Position numbers and translations under genes: made by a program. A stretch of DNA of 64,000 bases from Thalassobius sp. I31.1. GTDB lineage: Bacteria; Pseudomonadota; Alphaproteobacteria; Rhodobacterales; Rhodobacteraceae. Numbering within the stretch: position 1 is the stretch's first letter; the number at the start of each line of letters is the position of its first letter. A model generated the notes under the pieces. The model was not told where the DNA came from, did no database searches, and saw only the letters and a program-made list of their open reading frames with translations. The stretch spans positions 62,001 through 126,000 of the forward strand of contig NZ_PWAA01000042.1 of NCBI RefSeq assembly GCF_003031585.1, given 5' to 3'. Shown piece after piece: positions 1 through 8,774 of this stretch.

Positions 1-339
1 GAGGCGCAGCTTGCGGCCCATTGTGATGCGATGCCGATGGAAATGATGGGTATGATGGTTGATTTTCAGCGTCTGCGGGATGCAAGCCTTGCCCGCGTTG
101 CCCATCAGGCCTTCACAGAAACCGGTGGGCCGGTTGTGGTGATCACCGGCAATGGCCACGCCCGAATGGATCACGGCGCGCCTTATGTTCTGACGCAGGC
201 GGATAGCACAGTGAAACAGTATAGTTTTGGTCAGTACGAACTTGAGGCAGGCGAAAGGGCCGCAGTACAGTTCGTCAGCTGGGAGATCACAGAGGCCATC
301 GAGCGCCCCGATCCTTGTGAGGCTTTTGCAGGTAATTAA
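1..339 (+). CDS. ChaN-family haem-binding lipoprotein-like protein, 3' end only
   Basis: The reading frame is open from the first base, so the gene begins before the window; about 112 C-terminal residues are visible. The segment has the family pattern: a His-Cys-x-x-Met-Pro stretch, then an Arg-Asp-Ala-x-Leu-Ala helix, then a strand ending in ITGNGHAR. These are typical of ChaN/DUF399 proteins of the haem-binding uptake (Tiki) superfamily, which are usually lipoproteins proposed to take part in haem or iron handling. The N-terminal lipobox cannot be checked here. The next gene starts 54 bases downstream on the same strand, so the two may be co-transcribed. Family assignment is by motif recognition. 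Confidence 0.75.
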   Translation, partial: EAQLAAHCDAMPMEMMGMMVDFQRLRDASLARVAHQAFTETGGPVVVITGNGHARMDHGAPYVLTQADSTVKQYSFGQYELEAGERAAVQFVSWEITEAIERPDPCEAFAGN

Positions 340-393
340 GATTGCGAATCTGATCGTGCCTTCTATCCTTCTGACAAAACGCAGGAGGATAAC

Positions 394-1377
394 ATGCGCG
401 CCATCACTTATGATCGTTTCGGACCGGCATTTGAGGTTCTGACCCTGACTGATCTGCCTGTGCCGACTGTGGCCCCGGGCGAGGTTCTGGTGCGTCTGAC
501 AACCTCTGGCGTGAACCCATCAGACATTCGTGCCCGTGCCGGTGGGCGTCCGGGTGTGGCAAAGCCGCCGTTTCCGCAGATCATCCCGCATAGTGACGGG
601 GCGGGCGTGATCGAGGCCGTGGGCGAAGGTGTGGATGCGGCGCGTATCGGTCAGCGTGTCTGGGTCTGGAATGGTCAGTGGCAGCGGGCTTTTGGCACGG
701 CGGCGGACTATATCACTTTGCCGACAGAGCAGGCGGTGGAATTGTCGGACCACATCAGTTTTGAGGAAGGCGCAATTCTGGGCATCCCGGGCCTGACAGC
801 GGTGCATGCGGTGCTGGGCGGCGGTTCAGTTGCAGGCAAGATCGTGTTGATCAGCGGTGGCGCGGGCACGGTCGGGCGGATTGCAGTGCAGGTGGCGAAA
901 GCATCTGGTGCGTGGGTGTTGACCACGGCCCGTCCGGCGGCGCATGAGGATCTGAAAGCCCTTGGGGCAGAGGTGTTTGATTACAGCGCGCACGATCTGG
1001 CAGAACAGATCCTGGCCGTGACAGATGGCGTACCGGTTGACCGTATTGTTGAGGTGGAGTTCGGCAAAAACGTTGAAACAAACGCGCAGGTGATTGCGGA
1101 ACGCGGCACAATCGCGGCCTTTGGTTCGGCCCTTGATATGGCCCCGGTGATGCCCTTTTATCCCTTGATGTTTAAGGCGGTGAACATTGATCTGGTGCTG
1201 GTCTATCTGCTGGCCGCGGCGGAACGTCAGGCGGCGATTACGAACCTGACGGATCTGCTTGAACGTAAGGCGCTGGATCTGCGGATTGCGGATGTCATAC
1301 CTCTGGAAGATTGCGCCCGCGGCCATGATCTGATCGCAAGCGGCGCGCGCGCGGGATCTGTGGTTCTGACGATTTAA
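394..1377 (+). CDS. NADPH:quinone reductase / zinc-independent medium-chain dehydrogenase
   Basis: A 327-residue medium-chain dehydrogenase/reductase of the quinone oxidoreductase type, expected to be a soluble NADPH-dependent reductase of quinones or enals. The N-terminal GroES-like domain has the VNPSDIRAR and PHSDGAGVIEAVGEGV motifs. The Rossmann domain (about 130-270) carries the nucleotide loop SGGAGTVGRIAVQVAKASGA. The catalytic zinc Cys ligands of alcohol dehydrogenases are absent, which favours the quinone reductase branch. A strong ribosome site, AGGAGG, lies 7 bases before the ATG. The stop overlaps by 4 bases the stop of the convergent aminotransferase gene. Substrate is not predictable. 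Confidence 0.88.
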   Translation: MRAITYDRFGPAFEVLTLTDLPVPTVAPGEVLVRLTTSGVNPSDIRARAGGRPGVAKPPFPQIIPHSDGAGVIEAVGEGVDAARIGQRVWVWNGQWQRAFGTAADYITLPTEQAVELSDHISFEEGAILGIPGLTAVHAVLGGGSVAGKIVLISGGAGTVGRIAVQVAKASGAWVLTTARPAAHEDLKALGAEVFDYSAHDLAEQILAVTDGVPVDRIVEVEFGKNVETNAQVIAERGTIAAFGSALDMAPVMPFYPLMFKAVNIDLVLVYLLAAAERQAAITNLTDLLERKALDLRIADVIPLEDCARGHDLIASGARAGSVVLTI

Positions 1378-2489
1378 ACCCTGGCGGCCTGCAGGGCTGC
1401 TGGCAGAGCTTTTGCAAAGAGATCCAGTTCGGCCTTCGGCCCGGCAGAGACACGAATGCAGCGGTTCTGAGGATCAGAAAAAGGCATGCGAATGAAGATG
1501 CCTGCTTTGCCAAGTTCGGACACAATACGGGCAGCGAAAGCCCCGTCACGCCCACAATCAATTGCGACGAAATTTGTGGCAGAGGGAAGGGCGGTCAGGC
1601 CGTTTTCTGCCGCGATTTCGCCGATGCGGATGCGGGCCTCTGCGATCTGTGCAAGCGTTTGTGTCAGGTGAGGCTGATCGTTTAAGGCTGCCAGCGCCCC
1701 GGCCTGAGCAGAGCGGTTCATGCCGAAATGATTGCGGATTTTGTTGAAGGCGGAAATGATTTTCGGCGTGGAAATCCCATAGCCCACGCGCGCGCCTGCC
1801 ATGCCGTAAGCTTTTGAAAAGGTGCGGAAGCGGATCACGCGGGCATCTGTTGTGTCAATGGCGGGGGCTGTGCCTTCCGGGGCAAATTCCACATAGGCTT
1901 CGTCCAGCACCAGCAGCGCGCCTTCGGGGACATTGTCGATCATCTGCTGAATGGTCGCGGCGGAATGCCATGTGCCCATCGGGTTGTCCGGGTTGGCGAT
2001 GTAGATCAGCTTTGCTTTGACCTCACGGGCCTTTTCGATCAGCGCCAGCGGGTCTTCATGATCACCTTGGTAGGGCACTTTGTGCAGCGCACCGCCGAAG
2101 CCCGCGACGTGGTAGTTGAAAGTGGGATATGCGCCCTCTGACGTCACCACCGCATCACCTGCATTTATGAACAGCCGGACAAGATAGCCCAGAAGCCCGT
2201 CGATGCCTTCGCCGATCATGATGTTGTCCGGGGCGATCCCGTGGCGGGCCGCCAGGGCCTGGCGCAGGTCGTGGCTTTCCGGATCGGCGTATTTCCAGAT
2301 CTCAGTGGTCTCTGCCTGCATCGCGGCAATGGCCTTGGGTGAGGGGCCGAACCCAAGTTCATTCGCACCCAGCCGGGCGTCAAAGGCTGCGCCACGTGTG
2401 CGTTCCTGCGCTTCGGGGCCGACAAAGGGCACAGAGGCGGGCAGGGTGGCGGCAAGCGGGGTGAGGCGGGGATCGGTGGTGTCAGTCAT
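1374..2489 (-). CDS. PLP-dependent aminotransferase, histidinol-phosphate aminotransferase type
   Basis: A 371-residue fold-type I class II aminotransferase resembling HisC. Visible features are the N-terminal ANELGFGPSP segment, the IGEGIDGLLGYLVR cofactor loop, the ANPDNPMGTW motif, the LDEAYVEFAP Asp motif that contacts the pyridine nitrogen, and FRTFSKAYGMAGARVGYG with the Schiff-base Lys. Such proteins transaminate histidinol phosphate or aromatic amino acids. There are no other his genes nearby, so it may be a second, aromatic-specific copy. The start MTDTTDPRL at 2489 was chosen over a longer frame reaching 2633, because the upstream extension is Cys/His-rich and unlike the family. The gene diverges from the small Tat protein. 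Confidence 0.85.
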   Translation of the reverse strand: MTDTTDPRLTPLAATLPASVPFVGPEAQERTRGAAFDARLGANELGFGPSPKAIAAMQAETTEIWKYADPESHDLRQALAARHGIAPDNIMIGEGIDGLLGYLVRLFINAGDAVVTSEGAYPTFNYHVAGFGGALHKVPYQGDHEDPLALIEKAREVKAKLIYIANPDNPMGTWHSAATIQQMIDNVPEGALLVLDEAYVEFAPEGTAPAIDTTDARVIRFRTFSKAYGMAGARVGYGISTPKIISAFNKIRNHFGMNRSAQAGALAALNDQPHLTQTLAQIAEARIRIGEIAAENGLTALPSATNFVAIDCGRDGAFAARIVSELGKAGIFIRMPFSDPQNRCIRVSAGPKAELDLFAKALPAALQAARV

Positions 2490-2553
2490 ACCGCCAGATA
2501 ACCTTGCCGGTGCATCCGGGGCAAGGGTTGAAAATGTGCAAATTGTGACTACA

Positions 2554-2568
2554 TGAGAATCATTCGCA
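2554..2568. promoter_or_regulatory. Possible Fur-family binding site
   Basis: The 15 bases TGAGAATCATTCGCA form a 7-1-7 inverted repeat with one mismatch. This resembles Fur/Mur-type boxes. It lies in the 98-base divergent region between the aminotransferase and the tiny Tat protein, 20 bases before the latter's ATG. The match is by eye; no -10 or -35 was fixed with confidence. Confidence 0.35.
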
Positions 2569-2587
2569 ACAACGCAACGGGTGAGGC

Positions 2588-2749
2588 ATGAAATTGACGA
2601 GACGTGGATTTTTGGTGACCGCAGCGGCGGCAACTACCGCGCGGGTCGTGCCCCAGATCGCGGCGCGCACAGGCGGTAAACGCGTTCTGACGCTGGTCTA
2701 TGACAAAGGCATGGGGTCTATGCGCGCTGTCGAGCGTCTGGTGTACTGA
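2588..2749 (+). CDS. Tiny twin-arginine signal protein (53 aa)
   Basis: A 53-residue protein beginning with MKLTRRGFLVTAAAATTAR, a twin-arginine (Tat) motif followed by a short hydrophobic stretch. The mature part would be only about 25-30 residues and ends in a basic/hydrophobic segment with VLTLVYDKGMGSMRAVERL. I believe similar tiny Tat-signal proteins occur in Rhodobacteraceae but know no function. The small size suggests a periplasmic cofactor-associated peptide, or a protein retained by its Tat signal; this is speculation. A GAGG sits very close to the ATG, so the ribosome site is poor. A candidate Fur-like box lies just upstream. Confidence 0.65.
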   Translation: MKLTRRGFLVTAAAATTARVVPQIAARTGGKRVLTLVYDKGMGSMRAVERLVY

Positions 2750-2757
2750 CGCATAAA

Positions 2758-2790
2758 GTGGGGGCCAGCCCCCACGCCCCCGGAGTATTT
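2758..2790 (+). repeat. Dispersed intergenic hairpin repeat, copy 1
   Basis: A GC-rich element with GTGGGGGC-CA-GCCCCCAC able to fold into a hairpin, followed by CCCCCGGAGTATTT. Related copies are at 14020-14049, 50855-50900, 54447-54479 and 54528-54571, all between genes and mostly just after stop codons. Confidence 0.75.
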
Positions 2791-2801
2791 CTGGCAAGAT
2801 G

Positions 2802-2831
2802 AAAAAAAACGCCCGGTTGAGGCCGGGCGTT
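2802..2831 (-). terminator. Rho-independent terminator of valS
   Basis: On the minus strand a 9-bp stem (AACGCCCGG with CCGGGCGTT, 6-base loop) is followed by eight T. It lies 22 bases past the valS stop. Confidence 0.88.
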
Positions 2832-2852
2832 CTGAGGTTCATTTGGGCTGGT

Positions 2853-5800
2853 TTAGCCGATTTCTTTCAGGCGGGTGAGGGCAGCGTTAATGGTCGCTTC
2901 TTCCTCTTCCCGCAGGGCCAGATTTTCGCGGGTCTCGGCCACAACTTCGGCAGGGGCGCTGTCCGCGAATTTCGGGTTCTTCAAACGGCCGCGCAGACCG
3001 CCCAATTCCTTCGCAAGCTTTTGCAGGCCCTTTTCAAGACGGGCGATTTCCGCATCCACATCAATGATATCGGCCAGCGGCAAAGCAAATGTACCGCCAT
3101 CCACAGGCACAGGGCTTGCGCCTTTCGGCAGGTCGGCCATTTCCGTGATGCTGTCGATCCGGGCGAGCTTTTTGATCATCACCTCATTGTTCGCAAGCGC
3201 CGTGCGGCCTTTGTCATCAAGGTTTTGCAGGATCACCGGGATTTTCAGGCCGGCGGGTACACGCATCTGCGCACGGGCAGAACGGATACCGTCGATCAGG
3301 GAAATCACCCAGTTCATTTCGCGGTCGGCATCTGCATCCACGAGATCTGCGGAAAGTTCCGGCCAGTCGGCGTGGATCACAGGTTTTGTGCGATCCGCCG
3401 TCAGACCCCAGAGCTCTTCCGTGATGAACGGCATGATCGGGTGCAACATGATCAGCGCCTGATCAATGGTCCAGGCCAGTGTCGCTTTGGTTTCCGCGAT
3501 CAGGGCTGCGTCATCGCCGCCAAGCAGGGGTTTTGAGAACTCGATATACCAGTCGCACAGCTTCCCGCGTGTGAAAGCGTACAGCGCCTGGGCTGCGTCA
3601 TTGAAACGGAAGCTGTCAAAGGCTTCATTCACCTCGGCCTGCACTTTCGCGACTTCACCGATGATCCATTTGTTCAGGGCCGCGGTGGTGGCGGGCGGTT
3701 GGGCGGAGGGTGTGTAATCGGCGTAGGCTTCGACGTGGGTCAGGGCGAAAGAGACCGAATTCCACAGTTTCGTCCCAAAGTTACGATAGCCCTGGATGCG
3801 GGCTGTATCCAGCTTCAACGTACCGCCCAGGGACGCCATGGCAGCAGAGGCAAAACGCAGGGCATCCGCGCCGTATTCGTCGATCAGTTCCAGCGGATCA
3901 ATGACGTTGCCGACGGATTTGGACATTTTCTTGCCCTTAGAGTCGCGGACAAGACCGTGCAGGTAAACCGTATCAAACGGGTTCTGGCCGACAACCGCCT
4001 GCTGCATCATCATCATACGGGCCACCCAGAAGAACAGGATATCCTGGCCGGTGATCAGCGTGGAGGTCGGGAAATAAGTGCTATATTCCGGGGTGTCTTC
4101 GGGCCAGCCCAGGGTGCCGATGGGCCAGAGACCGGAGGAGAACCAGGTGTCGAGCACGTCGGGGTCGCGCCAGAGAGGATAGACGAGCTTTCCTTGCTCG
4201 TTTGCATTCTGAACTGCGGTGACTGCTTCTCGAACATCAGACACGAATACAAACTCAGCTGCGCCCAGTTCTAAGTTGTTTTCGAGAATTTGAATGTAGG
4301 CTTGTGCCTCTTTGGAAACTGCGGCTTCATCCGTCGCGCAAAAGCTAATTTGCTCCGCGCCTATTGCGCCTGTGGCGTCGGTGAAAAACTCAGCTCCATA
4401 CCCTGCATCTCCAGGCAAATCATAGTCGATGTGGTCGGACATCTTTAGCCCATACCAAACCGGGATCTGGTGGCCCCACCAGAGCTGGCGGGAGATGCAC
4501 CAGGGCTCAATGTTATCCAGCCAGTGGTAGTAAACTTTTTCACCGCTCTCCGGCAGGATCTGCACATCGCCATTGCGCACAGCATCCAGCGCCGGGCCGA
4601 CGATTTTCTCGGCGTCCACAAACCACTGATCGGTCAGCATGGGTTCGATCACGACTTTGGAACGATCACCAAAGGGCTGCATGATTGGTTTGTTTTCGAC
4701 ATAGGCGACGGTCTCAGTGACCTGTACCTTATTGCCGTCTTCGTCCTTTTCTTCACGCGTGACTTCATGCATCACGGCGAGGCCCTCAGATGTAATCTGA
4801 TCAACCACGGCCTTGCGGGCCTCAAAACGATCCAGACCGCGCAGTTCTTCCGGCACAAGGTTGATTGCGTCGGCTTGGTTTTCCGTCAGGGTCTTCTGCC
4901 CCTTTGACACGGCCATGGCGATGGTTGCGGCTTCTTCGTAAGAATCCCCATCCGCCCGCATCGCGCCACGTGTGTCCATCAGACGATACATCGGAATGCC
5001 ACCGCGTTTCGCGACCTGGTAGTCGTTGAAGTCATGCGCGCCGGTGATTTTCACGGCACCAGATCCAAAGTTCTTATCCGGGTATTCATCGGTGATGATT
5101 GGGATCAGGCGGCGGTGTTCTTTCGGACCAACCGGGATCTCACACAGTTTGCCAACGATGGGCGCGTAACGTTCATCTGACGGGTGCACCGCAACAGCAC
5201 CATCACCCAGCATGGTTTCAGGGCGCGTGGTGGCGATGGAGATGTAGTCGCGCTCTTCTTCAAGCGTCACATTCCCGTCTTCATCTTTCTCGATGTAAGT
5301 ATAAGTGACACCGTCAGCCAGCGGGTATTTGAAGTGCCACATGTGACCGGGGGTTTCGATGTTTTCGACCTCTAGGTCAGAAATCGCGGTTTCAAAATGC
5401 GGGTCCCAGTTCACCAGACGTTTGCCGCGATAGATCAGGCCCTTGTTGTACATATCAACAAAGACTTTGATCACAGCGTCATGGAAGTTGGGGGCACCTT
5501 TGCCAAGGTCGGGATCACCTTGCGCGCCACCCATGGTGAAGGCTTCGCGGGACCAGTCGGCGGATGCACCAAGGCGTTTCAGCTGACCAATGATGTTGCC
5601 GCGGGATTTGACTTTCTGCTGCCAGACACGATCGAGGAATTTTTCACGGCCCATTTCGCGGCGGGTTTCTTCGCCGTTGGCGGCCATTTCGCGTTCTGTC
5701 ACCATCTGGGTCGCGATGCCTGCATGGTCGGTGCCGGGTTGCCAGAGAACATCAAAGCCCTGCATGCGTTTCCAGCGGATCAGGATATCCTGCAGGGTGT

Positions 5801-5978
5801 TGTTGAACGCATGCCCCATGTGCAGAGCACCGGTCACGTTGGGCGGCGGGATCATGATGGTGTAAGGATCGGCACCGTCGCGTTTGTTTGCGCCCGCTTT
5901 GAAAGCGCCATCCGCTTCCCATTTCGCGTAGATTTCTGCTTCGCGTTTGCCCGCGTCAAAGTTCTTTTCCATCGCCAT
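2853..5978 (-). CDS. valS: Valyl-tRNA synthetase
   Basis: Class Ia synthetase charging tRNA-Val. The HIGH signature appears as [14 protein letters not shown] near residues 44-57 and KMSKS as [11 protein letters not shown] near 685. The [10 protein letters not shown] and [21 protein letters not shown] blocks mark the editing domain; a C-terminal coiled-coil arm with [14 protein letters not shown] ends the protein. Length is about 1041 residues. Between IPVWYG and [11 protein letters not shown] there are about 95 residues where I would expect roughly 45-50; the extra part (about bases 4180-4450) looks more AT-rich than its flanks. The start at the internal ATG 5978 is preferred over a GTG at 5999 because the protein then begins [10 protein letters not shown] as usual. 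Confidence 0.97.
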   Translation of the reverse strand: MAMEKNFDAGKREAEIYAKWEADGAFKAGANKRDGADPYTIMIPPPNVTGALHMGHAFNNTLQDILIRWKRMQGFDVLWQPGTDHAGIATQMVTEREMAANGEETRREMGREKFLDRVWQQKVKSRGNIIGQLKRLGASADWSREAFTMGGAQGDPDLGKGAPNFHDAVIKVFVDMYNKGLIYRGKRLVNWDPHFETAISDLEVENIETPGHMWHFKYPLADGVTYTYIEKDEDGNVTLEEERDYISIATTRPETMLGDGAVAVHPSDERYAPIVGKLCEIPVGPKEHRRLIPIITDEYPDKNFGSGAVKITGAHDFNDYQVAKRGGIPMYRLMDTRGAMRADGDSYEEAATIAMAVSKGQKTLTENQADAINLVPEELRGLDRFEARKAVVDQITSEGLAVMHEVTREEKDEDGNKVQVTETVAYVENKPIMQPFGDRSKVVIEPMLTDQWFVDAEKIVGPALDAVRNGDVQILPESGEKVYYHWLDNIEPWCISRQLWWGHQIPVWYGLKMSDHIDYDLPGDAGYGAEFFTDATGAIGAEQISFCATDEAAVSKEAQAYIQILENNLELGAAEFVFVSDVREAVTAVQNANEQGKLVYPLWRDPDVLDTWFSSGLWPIGTLGWPEDTPEYSTYFPTSTLITGQDILFFWVARMMMMQQAVVGQNPFDTVYLHGLVRDSKGKKMSKSVGNVIDPLELIDEYGADALRFASAAMASLGGTLKLDTARIQGYRNFGTKLWNSVSFALTHVEAYADYTPSAQPPATTAALNKWIIGEVAKVQAEVNEAFDSFRFNDAAQALYAFTRGKLCDWYIEFSKPLLGGDDAALIAETKATLAWTIDQALIMLHPIMPFITEELWGLTADRTKPVIHADWPELSADLVDADADREMNWVISLIDGIRSARAQMRVPAGLKIPVILQNLDDKGRTALANNEVMIKKLARIDSITEMADLPKGASPVPVDGGTFALPLADIIDVDAEIARLEKGLQKLAKELGGLRGRLKNPKFADSAPAEVVAETRENLALREEEEATINAALTRLKEIG

Positions 5979-6220
5979 ATCAGGCCATCCCGCTGTCACT
6001 GAATTCCGTTTTGCCCGGTCTAAAGCAGGGGCGTGTAAAGGGCAATGGGGTGCGGTGGCCTTGCCGGGCCTGTCGCCTGCCTGTCGGCGCGTCTGACGAG
6101 AGTGGCTTTTGTTAACGCTGTTGTGTCAGGCTGAGGCAGACCGGGGAAGGCGTGATCACGGGATCGTTTATGGATTATGACCTGTGCAATGCTGATATAA
6201 TAAAGGTATGCTGACCTTAG

Positions 6221-7408
6221 ATGAAAAGGATGATTGGATCGCAGATGCGCCTGTTGCGCCATATATCAGATTGGTTCCGCCCCTCCGCCTGGCGCAGTGA
6301 AGCGCCTGCGGTTGCACGGCGGGGCGCGGTCAATCACGTGGTGATCCTTGATGGGACGATGTCATCCCTGCATCCTGAATGTCATACCAATGCTGCGATC
6401 ACTTATAAACTGATGCAGGAACGCACACCGGCCAGCGATATGACCCTGTTTTACGGCGCGGGTGTGCAGTGGAAATCCTGGCGCGATACGGCGGATGTGA
6501 TCCGGGGCCGGGGGATTAACCGGCAGATCCGGGCAGCTTACGGGCATCTTGCATCAAAATACCGGCCTGGCGACAAGATTTTTCTGTTTGGCTATTCGCG
6601 CGGGGCTTTTGCCGTGCGCTCGCTTGCGGGCGTGATTGACCGGATTGGTCTTTTGCGTGCGTCAGAGGCGACAGAGCGTAATATCCGTCAGGCATATCGC
6701 CATTATGAATGTTCGCCGGGGTCTGAGATGGCAAAGACCTTTGCCCGCTTGCATTGTCATGAGGAACCCGTTGAAGTTGAGATGATTGGTGTCTGGGATA
6801 CAGTGAAGGCGCTGGGCTTCCGTGCGCCGCTGATCTGGCGGTTTGTGCCGGATGCTTATGAGTTCCACAACCACACGCTGGGGGCATCGGTGCGCCATGG
6901 CTATCAGGCGCTGGCGCTGGATGAAACGCGGCAGGCCTTTGCGCCGGTGCTTTGGGATACGCCGGGGGACTGGCAGGGCAATGTGGAACAGATGTGGTTT
7001 AAGGGCGCGCATGGCGATATTGGCGGGCAGCTTGGTGGGCGTGAAGAAAGCCGGGGCTTGTCCAATATTCCGCTGATCTGGGTGCTGGACCGGGCAGAGG
7101 CGCTGGGCCTGCAATTTCCTGAAGGCTGGCGCAGTCGATTTCCGCGTGACGCAGATGCACATGCTGTCGGGTCTTACCGGGGCTGGGGGATGTTGTTTCT
7201 GAACCGTCGTCGCCGTCTGGTCGGGCGGGATGTGTCAGAGGTTCTGCATGACACAGTTGTAGGCCATAAGCCTGCCGCACGTATTTTGCGGGCGGATCTG
7301 GCGGAGCAGATCCTGGGGGAAACATCAGAGGTGCGTACCTCTGATGGGCCGCGCATCCGGGATGTTTTGCCGCCGGAGCATGGCAAGACAGTCACCCCGG
7401 GCGAGTAA
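6221..7408 (+). CDS. DUF2235 domain alpha/beta-hydrolase-like protein
   Basis: A 395-residue cytoplasmic protein of the DUF2235 family, a predicted alpha/beta-hydrolase group related to some type VI secretion phospholipase effectors. Evidence: an N-terminal VVILDGTMSSLHPE (the family has FCDGTWN), TNAAITYKLMQ, FYGAGVQWKSW, the segment PGDKIFLFGYSRGAFAVRSL with the nucleophile elbow GYSRGA, IGVWDTVKALG, and WFKGAHGDIGGQ with the His-Gly-Asp motif. There are no secretion neighbours, so a housekeeping lipid or ester hydrolase role is as likely as an effector role. Start is uncertain: ATGs at 6221, 6230 and 6245 are all in frame. A TATAAT-like hexamer lies at 6196-6201. Confidence 0.85.
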   Translation: MKRMIGSQMRLLRHISDWFRPSAWRSEAPAVARRGAVNHVVILDGTMSSLHPECHTNAAITYKLMQERTPASDMTLFYGAGVQWKSWRDTADVIRGRGINRQIRAAYGHLASKYRPGDKIFLFGYSRGAFAVRSLAGVIDRIGLLRASEATERNIRQAYRHYECSPGSEMAKTFARLHCHEEPVEVEMIGVWDTVKALGFRAPLIWRFVPDAYEFHNHTLGASVRHGYQALALDETRQAFAPVLWDTPGDWQGNVEQMWFKGAHGDIGGQLGGREESRGLSNIPLIWVLDRAEALGLQFPEGWRSRFPRDADAHAVGSYRGWGMLFLNRRRRLVGRDVSEVLHDTVVGHKPAARILRADLAEQILGETSEVRTSDGPRIRDVLPPEHGKTVTPGE

Positions 7409-7410
7409 CT

Positions 7411-7893
7411 TCAGGCCTTCATGATAATGCAGGTGGTGGAACCCGTGGCGTAGAGTTTGCCATCTTTAACGCCGCGCAATTCCCCGCGTGAAATTCCGGT
7501 GGAGCGGCCCGCGTGCTGCACCTCGCCCACGGCTTCGACTTCGGTGCCAGGCGGGATGCCCCGGTTGATGTTTATCTTATATTCCAGGGTGGTGTAGATG
7601 GACCCTTTCGGAACCTTCGTCATCACCGCACAGGCCATGCAGCTGTCAAGAATTGTCCCATACCAGCCGCCATGCACCGTGGACATCGGATTGGTGACGT
7701 TGAATTCCGGAGTGCCGCGGAATATCACTCGCCCGTCTTCCACCGCATGCAGATGAAACCCCATGGTTTGCCCGATGGGTGGGCCGGAGAGTTTCCCGGC
7801 AAGAATATCCTGCATGAATTCCAGCCCGGATCGCGTCATCAGATCGTCAGATGTTGGCATTTCAGCGGGGGATGGGGCGATGAATGGGGGCAT
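7411..7893 (-). CDS. PaaI-family hotdog thioesterase
   Basis: A 160-residue single hotdog-domain protein. The central helix motif VHGGWYGTILDSCMACAV contains the HGG and the Asp commonly used as catalytic base in PaaI-type acyl-CoA thioesterases. It would hydrolyse an acyl- or aryl-CoA in the cytoplasm; chain specificity is not predictable. The strand ending SIYTTLEYKININR and the later GRSTGISRGELR fit the fold. It converges on the DUF2235 gene with only 2 bases between stops. A second, unrelated PaaI-type gene is at 62612-63016. Confidence 0.85.
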   Translation of the reverse strand: MPPFIAPSPAEMPTSDDLMTRSGLEFMQDILAGKLSGPPIGQTMGFHLHAVEDGRVIFRGTPEFNVTNPMSTVHGGWYGTILDSCMACAVMTKVPKGSIYTTLEYKININRGIPPGTEVEAVGEVQHAGRSTGISRGELRGVKDGKLYATGSTTCIIMKA

Positions 7894-7944
7894 GGTCTGT
7901 CCTGTCTGTTTGTCTGGAAGAGGCCATGCGCGAACATAGCAAGC

Positions 7945-8045
7945 AAGTGTGACGCTGCGGCGCGAGGGGTGGCTCCCGCCCCTTTGACAACAGCAAAGCT
8001 GTCGTAAAAGCGTTGGGGGTGGCGCGCTGCGCGCGCGGCTGGCAT
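7945..8045. repeat. Structured intergenic element, likely dispersed repeat
   Basis: The space between the thioesterase and dioxygenase genes has several adjacent inverted repeats: AGGGG..CCCCT (about 7963-7982), ACAGC-AAA-GCTGT (about 7991-8003) and alternating GCGC near 8021-8037. The minus strand gives an open frame that looks like a spurious product of this element. I recall similar segments in other Rhodobacteraceae intergenic regions, but this was not checked and no second copy was noticed here. Confidence 0.35.
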
Positions 8046-8074
8046 GGTGTGGCAGAGGTCACAGGAACGTTGAG

Positions 8075-8737
8075 ATGACAGATCAGGACAGGGCAGAGTT
8101 TGATCGCAGAGGCTGGCTTATGTTGCGTGGCATGGTTGCGCCAGATGATGTGGCGCGGCTGTGCAAGGCTGCGAAGCTTGCGGGGAAGCCCGGTGCGCGT
8201 GAGGTGCTGGATGGCGATCTGGCACGGGCTGTGCAGGCCAGCGGGGTCATTGAAAACCTGCAGCAGATCTGGCCTGGGATGCAACTGGTGCGGCTGGTGT
8301 TTTTTGACAAATCTCCCGCCGCCAACTGGGGTGTGCCCTGGCATCAGGACCGGGTGATTTCTGTTGCGGGTCGCGCGGATGTGGCGGGATATACGAACTG
8401 GTCGCGCAAGGGCGGCACCTGGCATGTGGAGCCGCCGGAGGATCTTTTGCAGCAGATGTTATTCGTGCGCCTGCATCTGGATGACAACCTGGCTGAAAAC
8501 GGTGCCATGCAGATTGTGCCGGGGACGCATCAACAGGGGAAAATCCCGGCGGATGCGGCAGAGGCCGTGGCATTACAGGATAAACCACAGGTGATGGAGG
8601 CGCGGGCCGGGGATGTGCTGGTTCTGAAGATGCTGACCCTGCATGGGTCATCGCCCGCACACATCCCGACACGCCGTCGGGTGTTGCGTCTGGATTTCGC
8701 GCCTTTTGATCTGCCGGAACCGCTTGCCTGGGCGTGA
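8075..8737 (+). CDS. Phytanoyl-CoA dioxygenase family Fe(II)/2-oxoglutarate oxygenase
   Basis: A 220-residue protein of the PhyH family, non-haem iron oxygenases that hydroxylate substrates with 2-oxoglutarate. The metal triad is visible as WHQD (His and Asp near 91-93) and the distal His in LTLHGSSPA (about 191). Further signature parts are GAMQIVPGTHQQGK and the Arg-rich RRRVLRLDF that binds 2-oxoglutarate. The opening DRRGWLMLRGMV fits the family. AGGAAC lies ahead of the ATG. No neighbour suggests the substrate; amino-acid-like or small secondary metabolites are common. Confidence 0.85.
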   Translation: MTDQDRAEFDRRGWLMLRGMVAPDDVARLCKAAKLAGKPGAREVLDGDLARAVQASGVIENLQQIWPGMQLVRLVFFDKSPAANWGVPWHQDRVISVAGRADVAGYTNWSRKGGTWHVEPPEDLLQQMLFVRLHLDDNLAENGAMQIVPGTHQQGKIPADAAEAVALQDKPQVMEARAGDVLVLKMLTLHGSSPAHIPTRRRVLRLDFAPFDLPEPLAWA

Positions 8738-8774
8738 ATTGAAACATCGCAGAATTTTTGCGCGCGCCGTCAGG

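Noticed and set aside
7839-8045. Minus-strand frame of 68 residues
   Set aside because: Explained by the structured intergenic element and the start of the thioesterase gene; no ribosome site.
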